From an uncultured Bacilli bacterium (GTDB lineage: Bacteria; Bacillota_I; Bacilli_A; RF39; UBA660): a stretch of DNA of 64,000 nt. Where the stretch lies: assembly GCA_934167665.1 (NCBI GenBank), contig CAKPLN010000003.1, positions 1 to 64,000 of the forward strand, in the 5' to 3' direction. Shown here piece by piece: positions 53,235 to 60,706 of the stretch (position 1 is the first letter of the stretch; the number at the start of each line of letters is the position of its first letter). The translations under genes and the position numbers were made by a program. Below the pieces are notes generated by a model. That model ran no database searches, was not told where the DNA came from, and saw only the letters and a list, made by a program, of their open reading frames with translations.

Positions 53235-53447
53235 ATGATAACTAGAGTATTAATAATGCTAATTGCTTTTTTCTTTATGGTAACAGGATTAACATATATG
53301 ATAATTTATACTAATTTATTTACTTTTGGATATACTATAAAAGAATACATAATATTCTTAGTAAAACAACCAGAACTTTATTTGTATTTAATTAGTTTTT
53401 TTGTTGAACTGCTGTGTATTTTTACTTGGAAAGGGAAAAGAAAATGA
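53235..53447 (+). CDS. Small membrane protein upstream of yjbA, unknown
   Basis: A 70-residue protein with two hydrophobic helices (about 4-25 and 44-64) and a basic end GKRK. No family recognised. No good ribosome site lies before the ATG at 53235, so the start may be the later in-frame ATG at 53256. The stop overlaps the next ATG as ATGA, which suggests coupled translation with the YjbA-like protein. Confidence 0.5.
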   Translation: MITRVLIMLIAFFFMVTGLTYMIIYTNLFTFGYTIKEYIIFLVKQPELYLYLISFFVELLCIFTWKGKRK

Positions 53448-54088
53448 ATTATATATATGATATTTTACTTAATTTTACAGATACAGATCGTTTAATTGAG
53501 TTTTACGAATGGAGTGAATATGATTGCTTTGAACACATAAAAAGAATGCCTCTATACCGTATTTCTTCAAAACAAATGGAAGAAGTTTGCACTAATAAAA
53601 TTATAATTGATAAGTCCTTTTTAAATGAGATAAAAGGTCAAACAATATCCTATAAAAATAAAAAAGATATTAAATACGGTCTTTTAATAACTGACTCCAA
53701 TAAAGCTATTGCTTTAGAATTTAATAGTAAGGGTATGATCATAAGTAAAAGTAGTATGCTATTAGATGAAGAAGAGGATATCATTAATGAATCATATAAT
53801 ATAAATAGTATTACTTTACCATACACTATAGTAGAGTCTTATCAGTTAGATTATTTTTTAACCAGAGATGAAGACTTTAAAAAGCATTATCTTTTAAAGG
53901 AGTTAGAATATATTGATAAAAATAAAGACTATGATAAATTAAATTATTTGTATGAAGAATTATTTGGTAAGGATAACTTAAAGTATGAAGAAAGGTTACA
54001 TACTTTAATTAACAGTATTAAAAATAATTATAATAATAAGCATAATGAACTATATGAAATAGTACGTCTAACATATATAAAAAAATAA
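53444..54088 (+). CDS. DUF3603 family protein, YjbA-like
   Basis: A 214-residue soluble protein. The N-terminus NYIYDILLNFTDTDRLIEFY and the following EWSEYDCFEHIKRMPLYRIS match the shape of Bacillus YjbA (HDVWVN...EWRKEDTVELLDQVPLLRVS). Its function is unknown. In Bacillus yjbA also lies next to trpS, which supports the call. Start at 53444 follows GGAAAGGG and overlaps the upstream stop. Convergent with trpS. Confidence 0.75.
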   Translation: MNYIYDILLNFTDTDRLIEFYEWSEYDCFEHIKRMPLYRISSKQMEEVCTNKIIIDKSFLNEIKGQTISYKNKKDIKYGLLITDSNKAIALEFNSKGMIISKSSMLLDEEEDIINESYNINSITLPYTIVESYQLDYFLTRDEDFKKHYLLKELEYIDKNKDYDKLNYLYEELFGKDNLKYEERLHTLINSIKNNYNNKHNELYEIVRLTYIKK

Positions 54089-54097
54089 TTTTATTTT

Positions 54098-54126
54098 AAT
54101 CAACGCTTTATACGTTGATTTTTTTG
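54098..54126 (+). terminator. Terminator of the yjbA-like gene
   Basis: AATCAACG and CGTTGATT pair around CTTTATA, followed by T residues. Confidence 0.8.
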
Positions 54127-54129
54127 TAT

Positions 54130-54150
54130 AAAAAAAGAAGCTTACGCTTC
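54130..54150 (-). terminator. Terminator of trpS
   Basis: On the minus strand GAAGC-GTAA-GCTTC is followed by a T run; it stands back to back with the yjbA-like terminator. Confidence 0.75.
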
Positions 54151-54158
54151 CTTCAATA

Positions 54159-55163
54159 TTAATAATCTATTTTCATAGCTTTTTTAACTTTTAGCATTTG
54201 TTCTTTAGCTTTTGCTCTTGCCTTAGCTGTTCCTTCATCTAAGATATCCTGTACTAATTGTGGATTATCCTCATAATATTTTCTTCTATCTTTAATTGGT
54301 TTTAAGAACTCATTCATCTTTTCAATTAATTCCTTTTTACATTGAACACATCCACGACTACCATTTTTACATTCATGACAAACCACTTCTACATTTTCTT
54401 TAGTATTTACTAACTTATGATAGTAATAGACCATACAAACATCAGGATTAGCCGGATCATCTTTTTTAATTTTATCAGGATCAGTTATAGCTCCCATTAT
54501 TTTTTTCTTAATAGTATCTTCATCATCCACTAGATAAATAGCATTACCTAAACTTTTACCCATTTTTTCATTGCCATCAAGACCTTTTACTCTTGTGGTA
54601 TCACTTAATACTTGTTCCGGTTCCTTTAAAGTATCTCCATAAATAGTATTAAATTTTCTAACTATTTCACGGCATTGTTCTAGTAGGGGTAATTGATCAT
54701 CACCAACCGGTACAACTTCACCATCAAAAGCTGTAATATCAGCAGCTTGTGATACAGGGTATCCTAAAAAACCATAAGTAATACTCTCGCCGTTATTACC
54801 AAATAATTCTTTTTTCTGCATAATTTCATTTTTTACAGTAGGATTTCTCTGTAGTCTAGCAACTGTCACTAAGTTTGAAAAGAAAACTGTAAGTTCTGCA
54901 ATTTCTGGTATCTTTGATTGAATAAAAAAGTTTACACATCTAGGATCAAGACCAATCGCTAACAAATCCAAAGTAATTTCATAAACATTTTTTCTAACCT
55001 TATCTGGATTATCAAAGTTATCAGTTAAAGCTTGCACATCAGCAATTTCTAAATAAAAGTCATAATCATTTTGTAATTTAACCCAGTTACGAGCAGCTCC
55101 AAAATAATGTCCTAAATGTAAATTTCCTGTAGGACGAAGTCCTGTTAAAATAGTTTTACTCAA
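54159..55163 (-). CDS. trpS: Tryptophanyl-tRNA synthetase
   Basis: A 334-residue class I aminoacyl-tRNA synthetase that charges tRNA-Trp. Seen: TGLRPTGNLHLGHYFGA (HIGH motif, about 7-23), DVQALTDN (about 43-50), GYPVSQAADITAFDGEVVPVGDDQ (about 133-156) and GNEKMGKSLGNAI (KMSKS motif, about 197-209). Normal length. No T-box leader could be found upstream on the minus strand, unlike many Firmicutes trpS genes. Ribosome site GGAAGTGAT. Confidence 0.97.
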   Translation of the reverse strand: MSKTILTGLRPTGNLHLGHYFGAARNWVKLQNDYDFYLEIADVQALTDNFDNPDKVRKNVYEITLDLLAIGLDPRCVNFFIQSKIPEIAELTVFFSNLVTVARLQRNPTVKNEIMQKKELFGNNGESITYGFLGYPVSQAADITAFDGEVVPVGDDQLPLLEQCREIVRKFNTIYGDTLKEPEQVLSDTTRVKGLDGNEKMGKSLGNAIYLVDDEDTIKKKIMGAITDPDKIKKDDPANPDVCMVYYYHKLVNTKENVEVVCHECKNGSRGCVQCKKELIEKMNEFLKPIKDRRKYYEDNPQLVQDILDEGTAKARAKAKEQMLKVKKAMKIDY

Positions 55164-55185
55164 ATTAAATCACTTCCTAACTGAT

Positions 55186-55214
55186 ATTCTATCATAAAAT
55201 CATTTGATTATAAA
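55186..55214 (-). promoter_or_regulatory. Promoter of trpS
   Basis: Minus strand: TTTATA (55209-55214), 17 bases, TAGAAT (55186-55191) with TGA extension. The leader is only about 15-20 bases, too short for a T-box. Confidence 0.5.
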
Positions 55215-55265
55215 TAATAAATATATTTGATTTATATCTAAATTAAATTCGTAAATTTTTAGACT

Positions 55266-55293
55266 AAAGTTCGTTTTTTAACGAACTTTTTTC
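55266..55293 (+). terminator. Orphan terminator hairpin
   Basis: AAAGTTCGTT and AACGAACTTT form a perfect 10-base-pair stem around TTTT, followed by more T residues on the plus strand. No plus-strand gene lies upstream before the yjbA-like terminator. Confidence 0.6.
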
Positions 55294-55309
55294 TTTTCTT
55301 AAGTTATTG

Positions 55310-55331
55310 CCGTTTCTTATATTGTAAACGG
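55310..55331. repeat. CCGTTT-10-AAACGG inverted repeat
   Basis: CCGTTT (55310-55315) and AAACGG (55326-55331) flank a 10-base spacer. Further copies of CCGTTT occur at 55409 and 55428, and CCGTTA with AAACGG at 56218-56238 beyond the IS remnant. Confidence 0.6.
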
Positions 55332-55437
55332 AAATTAACTTGATAAATTTAGTGTTATTTTTGTATTTAACATTAAACTATTACATAACTAAAATAACGC
55401 ACTAATGTCCGTTTTTTAAACTTATTTCCGTTTTATA

Positions 55438-56185
55438 TTTCTATGCAGATAATTCTTTTTTTAAACAAATAAAGAAGAACTTTGTTTGTTTTAATATTTT
55501 AATTATTATGTATTGTTGTCAATGATTAAAATGAACTCACTTCTGTTCGTCATTGATAACATCAAATAGTTTGTAAAATAAATCTTCGCCATATACTGCT
55601 TTAAAAGCATCTATCGATGTATTACTGTCTAATGATTTTATTGGTGTATTAAGCAATGCTAGATTCTTTTTGTAGATAGATAATCTTTATTAACATATCT
55701 ATGCAAAGTAGTTAGTGATTTGTCTAAGATATCGTTATTTTCTATTTTTATTTGATATATAAATTTATTATCTTCAATACCATTTTTTATGATTGAATCT
55801 AACTTTTTAAATTCATCACTATCTAAGTCAATACCTTTTCTGGAATTAATTAAGTTTGCGTCAGCTTTTCCTTGAGCCTTTTTAGCATCATATTTAAGTT
55901 TTGTATAGGTCAATCTCTAGAATATCTTAATTTGCACTTAGTACAAACTAATGGTCAACACTTAAGATTAGGACGTTTAACTACACATTCAGTTGTATAA
56001 TCAACTGGAAATCTATTTCTTCTAACTTCCTTAGATATACTTCGTGGATCGAGGTCAAATCTTTCTGCAATTTCAATTAATTTATCATTATGTACAATTT
56101 TTGAACTGATAAGTTTTCTTCGTTCAAAATTTATATGTTTCCATGTCTTTTCCATTTTTAATTACTCCTTATATCTGCATAGAAA
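55438..56185 (-). mobile_element. Internally deleted IS30 family element with terminal inverted repeats
   Basis: TTTCTATGCAGATA (55438-55451) and its exact reverse complement (56172-56185) bound a 748-base segment that carries a decayed IS30 transposase. Complete IS30 elements are 1.0-1.7 kb, so the core has been lost. The termini are the only long inverted repeat found here. Together with flanking AT-rich sequence the element occupies the 1.2-kb gap between trpS and the second large pilin gene. Confidence 0.7.
55537..56155 (-). pseudogene. Decayed IS30 transposase (N-terminal HTH and middle, catalytic core deleted)
   Basis: Minus strand. The first 66 codons (MEKTWKHINFERRKLI...IAERFDLDPRSISKEVRRNR) are the IS30 N-terminal helix-turn-helix region. 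After an in-frame TGA come VCTKCKLRYSRD, another stop, a frame change, and KLKYDAKKAQGKAD...NSRKGIDLD...LTTLHRYVNKDYLS, the usual middle part. The DDE core is missing and the reading resumes with SIDAFKAVYGEDLFYKLF, like an IS30 C-terminus. At least two stops and one frameshift make it non-functional. Confidence 0.75.
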
Positions 56186-56375
56186 CGATATATATTATAA
56201 TATAATCATACTTAATTCCGTTATTTAGTAATAAACGGACTTCCAAATGAAAATTAGCAATCTAAATTAAATTTCTTATTAATGATAGAATTTTCAATAA
56301 TAATATGATAATATTGTATTAAATAATACACAGATGATATGGCAGATAAGTATTGATAAAGAAGGAGAAAGTTTT

Positions 56376-58367
56376 ATGAAAAGACTAAATAAAAAAGGGT
56401 TTTCAATGGTTGAACTCCTAGCCGTAATTGTTATCTTAGGTATCTTAGGTACTATAGCGATTGTTAGTATAAGTACTATATTAACTAGGGCTGAAAAAAA
56501 CCATTATAAAACACAAGAAAAAAATATGATTATGGCTGCTGAAAGCTATGTTCAAGAAAACAGAAATATCTTACCCAAGGAAATAGGTGATACTAGAACT
56601 ATTACCTTACAAGAGTTACAAAGTAGAAAGTATATTGGTGAAGTAGTAGACAGAAGTAAAGCCTCTTGTACAACAGGTGAAGTTACAATATTTAAATATT
56701 CTCAAGATGGTTATAGTTATAAGGTTTATTTAAAATGTCCAAAATATGAAACAGGACAAGATCAATATGACGAAAATGGTCCAACTATTGACCTAAAACT
56801 AAACAATAATTATACTAATCCATATTTTACTTGTGCTATTACTACAACAGGGGATAATAAAATTATTAGTTATAGTTATCAAATATATAAAAGTGGTATC
56901 TTAGTAAAAGATAGTGGTAGCATACCAGTAAGTAGAGAAGGAGAAATTTCCCTAAAGAAGGAATCTTTAAAAGAATATGTCCCAGGAGAAATAGAAATTA
57001 ATTTTAAAGCTACTAATATTTATGGTTATAGTAGTACTAAAAAAGTATCAGGAAATATTATTCCTAAAGCTGCCCCAGAATGTATAATAAGTGACGCAAC
57101 AACAAACTATACAGAAGCTGATTGGAGACGTCATGATGGGCCAGTAGAAGTAACAATTGGTTGTAAAGATAAAAACGGTAATGGTTGTGCTAAAGAGATT
57201 TTCTCACAATTATTCTATGATGATACTAAGACTGGAAGTATTGAAATAGTTGATAATGATGGAATTAAGAATTCATGTACTGTAGGAGTATATATTGATA
57301 ATATTCCACCAACTAAACCAGTTTTAAAAAATGATTATGAAAATATCTGGATAAACAAAAGTTATACAATAGAAGTAACATCAAAAGATGAGACTGGCGG
57401 TATAAAAAGTTTCCAATATCGTTATCCAAATTCAAATATTCCAGAAGAAAGAAATTGGCATGATTATCCTGATTCAAGTTCTGAGCCAGGGGAGAAGAAA
57501 ACATTTGTAACACCAGCTTTTTCTAAAGAACGTAGTGAGTATGTAGAAATAAGAGCCTGTGATTATGTAGGTAACTGTTCAGAAGCTACAAGTAGTATGA
57601 TTAAAATTGATAAAACAACTCCAAGTTGTACAATATCAAGAAATATTTTATCACCAGATGGAGAGAATGGTTGGTATATTTCAAATGTTACTATGAACTT
57701 ATCTGTTATTGATAATTTAGGAACTGATAAAACTGCAGTTAAAAGCCCAGTGTCATATGGAATAACATCAAGTACAACTCCTACATATACTGGAACAAAT
57801 AGTGGCGTACAAAGCGATACAGATTCTGCTACTTGGTATGGATATGTAAAAGATGAAGCTGGTAATACAGCAAGTTGTAGTGATGCATTAGGTGTGATAA
57901 AAGTAGATACAACTGATCCAACATGCCAATTAAAATTAACTGGTAGCACAGTAGCATTTAAAACAAGTACTGATAACTTTGTTTTAAGTGCAAAAGGAAT
58001 AAATCAATCAACAATAGCGGAGCATGGAACAGATACAATGTCAATTGATGTGGGAACATACTATGGACATGTACAAGATGCGGCTGGTAGAGTTGGTACT
58101 TGTAAAATTGAAGTTGCAAAAACTTATCTTCACAAATATGATTGTAATCCTCACAATTGTAGTCCTTATAATTGTAGTCCTTATAAATGCAATTGCCAAA
58201 CTTGTTATATACCAACAACTTTTGAAAAACCATATCCAAATGGTACGTATGAATGCAAATGTTCGACTTGCTACCATACATGTTACCACACATGCTATGA
58301 TACATGCTCTGAGTATAAATGCAATAGTGGATATACAAAGTTTAATAATACATATTGTTATAAATAA
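56376..58367 (+). CDS. Large type IV prepilin-like adhesin, copy 2
   Basis: A 663-residue paralogue of the 50996 protein. Short leader MKRLNKKG, cleavage after Gly8, FSMVE with Glu at +5, identical pilin helix and globular module, then Ig-like repeats. After about residue 510 it differs completely. A domain CQLKLTGSTVAFKTSTDNFV is followed by a Cys-rich end with CNPHNCSPYNCSPYKCNC and repeated CYHTC units (about 590-663). The upstream region is unrelated to copy 1 and lacks the heptamer repeat. The ATG at 56376 follows AAGGAG; the in-frame ATG at 56334 would put extra residues before the prepilin leader. Confidence 0.85.
   Translation: MKRLNKKGFSMVELLAVIVILGILGTIAIVSISTILTRAEKNHYKTQEKNMIMAAESYVQENRNILPKEIGDTRTITLQELQSRKYIGEVVDRSKASCTTGEVTIFKYSQDGYSYKVYLKCPKYETGQDQYDENGPTIDLKLNNNYTNPYFTCAITTTGDNKIISYSYQIYKSGILVKDSGSIPVSREGEISLKKESLKEYVPGEIEINFKATNIYGYSSTKKVSGNIIPKAAPECIISDATTNYTEADWRRHDGPVEVTIGCKDKNGNGCAKEIFSQLFYDDTKTGSIEIVDNDGIKNSCTVGVYIDNIPPTKPVLKNDYENIWINKSYTIEVTSKDETGGIKSFQYRYPNSNIPEERNWHDYPDSSSEPGEKKTFVTPAFSKERSEYVEIRACDYVGNCSEATSSMIKIDKTTPSCTISRNILSPDGENGWYISNVTMNLSVIDNLGTDKTAVKSPVSYGITSSTTPTYTGTNSGVQSDTDSATWYGYVKDEAGNTASCSDALGVIKVDTTDPTCQLKLTGSTVAFKTSTDNFVLSAKGINQSTIAEHGTDTMSIDVGTYYGHVQDAAGRVGTCKIEVAKTYLHKYDCNPHNCSPYNCSPYKCNCQTCYIPTTFEKPYPNGTYECKCSTCYHTCYHTCYDTCSEYKCNSGYTKFNNTYCYK
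56403..57896 (+). repeat. 1.5-kb duplicated segment, copy 2
   Basis: Partner of 51044-52540. Both copies are on the plus strand and separated by about 3.9 kb that includes trpS and the yjbA-like gene. Confidence 0.9.
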
Positions 58368-58400
58368 AATTTGAAAGGTTTAGTAAGGTGAAAATAGATA

Positions 58401-59126
58401 ATGAATCCAAAAAAAGTTTTAAGCTTATCATTATGTATTGCTGGTATAGTTTTACTAGTATTAGGTTTAATAATGACTTATAAAAGTTTATATGCTAAAG
58501 ATGAACATACGACTGAAAATCCAAAAGTAAATACTCAAATATTAAGTGAATTGAGTATAGATAAGTATTTAGAAATTGTTTTTGAACAGTCAATAGACTT
58601 AAATAAAAACTTATTAGATAAAGAGTATAGTAAATTCAATTATTATTTTTCCAATATTGATGATGTTGAAAAGATTAATATACAAATTCAATCAAATCCA
58701 GAAGACAGGTTTGTTTTTACAAAATATGGTAACTATATCGATGCTTATGAAAAACTATTAGGACCTAAAAAGAGTGAAAATTTATCACGAGTAGGGTACA
58801 AATTTACAGACTTAGTTGAAATATCCCCTGGAATATTCTATACCAACGGTGTAGATGATGGTGAAGAATGTAAGAGGAATGATGAAAATTGTTTTGTTGC
58901 TCTATATAAAGATTCTTATAGTACTAATGAAGTAACATTAGATGACTTAAAAGAGAGTAATAATACAATTACTGGGAGTGTAAAATTGTTGACTACAATA
59001 GAAAACAAAGAATATGAATTGAATGGTAAGTTTGAATTTAAATATGTAGAAGAAAATAATAAAAAATATGCTTCATCATTAATTATAACTTCTGTAGATG
59101 ATGGTTATACGGAAGTAATTAAATAA
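58401..59126 (+). CDS. Single-pass exported protein beside the second large pilin, unknown
   Basis: A 241-residue protein with one N-terminal helix (about 6-27) and an exported, acidic domain; two Cys (ECKRNDENC) lie near 154-162. I do not recognise the family. It starts 34 bases after the second large pilin gene behind AAGGTGA and ends in a terminator, so it is co-transcribed with that pilin. Like the 50462 gene it is a small anchored partner of a large pilin, but the two partners are not evidently homologous. Confidence 0.55.
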   Translation: MNPKKVLSLSLCIAGIVLLVLGLIMTYKSLYAKDEHTTENPKVNTQILSELSIDKYLEIVFEQSIDLNKNLLDKEYSKFNYYFSNIDDVEKINIQIQSNPEDRFVFTKYGNYIDAYEKLLGPKKSENLSRVGYKFTDLVEISPGIFYTNGVDDGEECKRNDENCFVALYKDSYSTNEVTLDDLKESNNTITGSVKLLTTIENKEYELNGKFEFKYVEENNKKYASSLIITSVDDGYTEVIK

Positions 59127-59140
59127 AATATCAATATAGT

Positions 59141-59169
59141 AATAAGGTAATTAACGTTACCTTATTTTT
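59141..59169 (+). terminator. Terminator of the second pilin operon
   Basis: AATAAGGTAA and TTACCTTATT form a perfect 10-base-pair stem around TTAACG, followed by T residues. Confidence 0.8.
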
Positions 59170-59224
59170 GGTATAATGTGAAGAGTCAAAAAATACGCAA
59201 TATTAATGAAAAAGACAAAAAAGG

Positions 59225-59253
59225 TTGTGTTAAAAATAATTATAAGATATAAT
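59225..59253 (+). promoter_or_regulatory. Promoter of tig
   Basis: TTGTGT (59225-59230), 17 bases, TATAAT (59248-59253). Another TGG-TATAAT at 59172-59177 could be a second start point. Confidence 0.7.
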
Positions 59254-59275
59254 ATTAGACGTTGGAGGGATATAA

Positions 59276-60559
59276 ATGGCAAATGAAAAAGAAACAAAAA
59301 AGACTACAAGTAAAGCTCATGAAGTTGTAGTTAAAATAGAAGGAAAAGAATGGACAGATGCTCTAGATAAAGCTTTTGCCAAAAAGCAAAAAACAGCTAA
59401 AGTAGATGGTTTCCGTCCAGGAAGAGTACCAAGAAATATTTATGAAAAACATTTTGGTAAAGAATCACTATTCCTTGATGCTGCTGATTTAGTTTTACAA
59501 GCTGCTTACTTAAAAGCAATGGAAGAATCAAAATTAATACCAGTTGTTCAACCTAGTGTAGATTTAAAAGATCTATCTGAAAATGGTGTTGAATTTACAT
59601 TCAAAATTGTTACTAAGCCAGAAGTTAAGGTTAATAAATATAAAGGTTTAAATATTCAACCTGAAAAAGTTGAAGTAACTGATGAAGAAGTAAATCATGA
59701 ACTTGGACATTTATTAGAAAAATATACAGAATTAGTATCTAAAGAAAATGGTACAGTTGAAAACGGTGATACTGCTATTATTGATTTCGAAGGTTTTAAA
59801 GATGGAGTAGCATTCGATGGTGGCAAGGGTGAAAATTATTCTCTTGAAATCGGTTCTAATACTTTTATACCAGGCTTTGAAGAACAACTTATTGGTATGA
59901 AGGTTGGGGAAGAAAAAGATTTAAACTTAAAATTCCCAGAAGACTATGGTGCTAAAGATCTAGCAGGAGCTGCTGTTGTATTTAAAGTAAAAGTAAATGA
60001 AATTAAACAAAAGAAAGCTCGTGAATTAGATGAAGATTTCTTTGAAGATTTAGCTATGGAAGGCGTTAATTCTGAAGAAACTTTAAAAGAAGAAATTAAA
60101 AATTCTATTAAAGCTCAAAAAGAAATGGATGCTGAAAATAACTACATTGACAAGATTTTAGAAGAAGTATCAAAGAACGTTGAAGTTGATATTCCAGAAG
60201 AAATGGTTGAAGAAGAAGTAGATCGTTTATTAGGTAGATTTGAAGAACAAATGAAAATGCAAGGTATCTCTTTAGATTTATACTATAAATTTACAAACAC
60301 TACTGAAAAAGATTTAAGAGCCCAATTAGAAAAAGAAGGCTATGCAAACGTTTTATATCGTTTAATGCTTGAAGAAATAATGAATCTTGAAAATATTGAA
60401 GTAACTAAAGAAGATGCTGAAAAAGAAGCAGAAGAATTAGCAAAGAAATATCAAATGACAAAAGAGAAATTCTTAGAACAATTTGGTGGTCTTGATATGG
60501 TTCAATACGATTTAGAAATGCGTAAAACTATTGAATTATTAAAAGAAGCTAATAAATAA
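59276..60559 (+). CDS. tig: Trigger factor (ribosome-associated chaperone and prolyl isomerase)
   Basis: A 427-residue chaperone. Ribosome-binding loop GFRPGRVPRNIYEKHFGKE at about 45-63, PPIase (FKBP) domain around 160-245 with GDTAIIDFEGFKDGVAFDGG, and the helical C-terminal substrate-binding arms (about 250-427). It folds nascent chains at the ribosome exit. Normal length and all domains present. Followed by lon, with clpX absent between them, unlike Bacillus. GGAGGGAT precedes the ATG. Confidence 0.97.
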   Translation: MANEKETKKTTSKAHEVVVKIEGKEWTDALDKAFAKKQKTAKVDGFRPGRVPRNIYEKHFGKESLFLDAADLVLQAAYLKAMEESKLIPVVQPSVDLKDLSENGVEFTFKIVTKPEVKVNKYKGLNIQPEKVEVTDEEVNHELGHLLEKYTELVSKENGTVENGDTAIIDFEGFKDGVAFDGGKGENYSLEIGSNTFIPGFEEQLIGMKVGEEKDLNLKFPEDYGAKDLAGAAVVFKVKVNEIKQKKARELDEDFFEDLAMEGVNSEETLKEEIKNSIKAQKEMDAENNYIDKILEEVSKNVEVDIPEEMVEEEVDRLLGRFEEQMKMQGISLDLYYKFTNTTEKDLRAQLEKEGYANVLYRLMLEEIMNLENIEVTKEDAEKEAEELAKKYQMTKEKFLEQFGGLDMVQYDLEMRKTIELLKEANK

Positions 60560-60580
60560 TAATTAATTTATAAATAATTA

Positions 60581-60610
60581 AAATAGACTTCGGTCTATTT
60601 TTCTTTTTTT
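60581..60610 (+). terminator. Terminator of tig
   Basis: AAATAGAC-TTCG-GTCTATTT, a perfect stem with a TTCG tetraloop, followed by TTCTTTTTTT. Confidence 0.9.
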
Positions 60611-60643
60611 AACGATTTAAATCTTAAAAATTTTCAAATTTCA

Positions 60644-60671
60644 TTGAAAAAAAATTATTTTCCTTTATAAT
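60644..60671 (+). promoter_or_regulatory. Promoter of lon
   Basis: TTGAAA (60644-60649), 16 bases, TATAAT (60666-60671). No CIRCE or CtsR box is recognisable nearby. Confidence 0.65.
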
Positions 60672-60706
60672 AATAAGCAGTATTAAAAATTTAGGGGTGA
60701 TTGCCA

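Noticed and set aside
55164..55440. T-box leader of trpS
   Set aside because: No AGGGTGGNACCGCG-like antiterminator on the minus strand, and the likely promoter leaves a leader of only about 20 bases.
57958..58374. Several overlapping frames at the end of the second large pilin
   Set aside because: They reflect the repetitive Cys-codon sequence; only the pilin frame has the conserved start and context.
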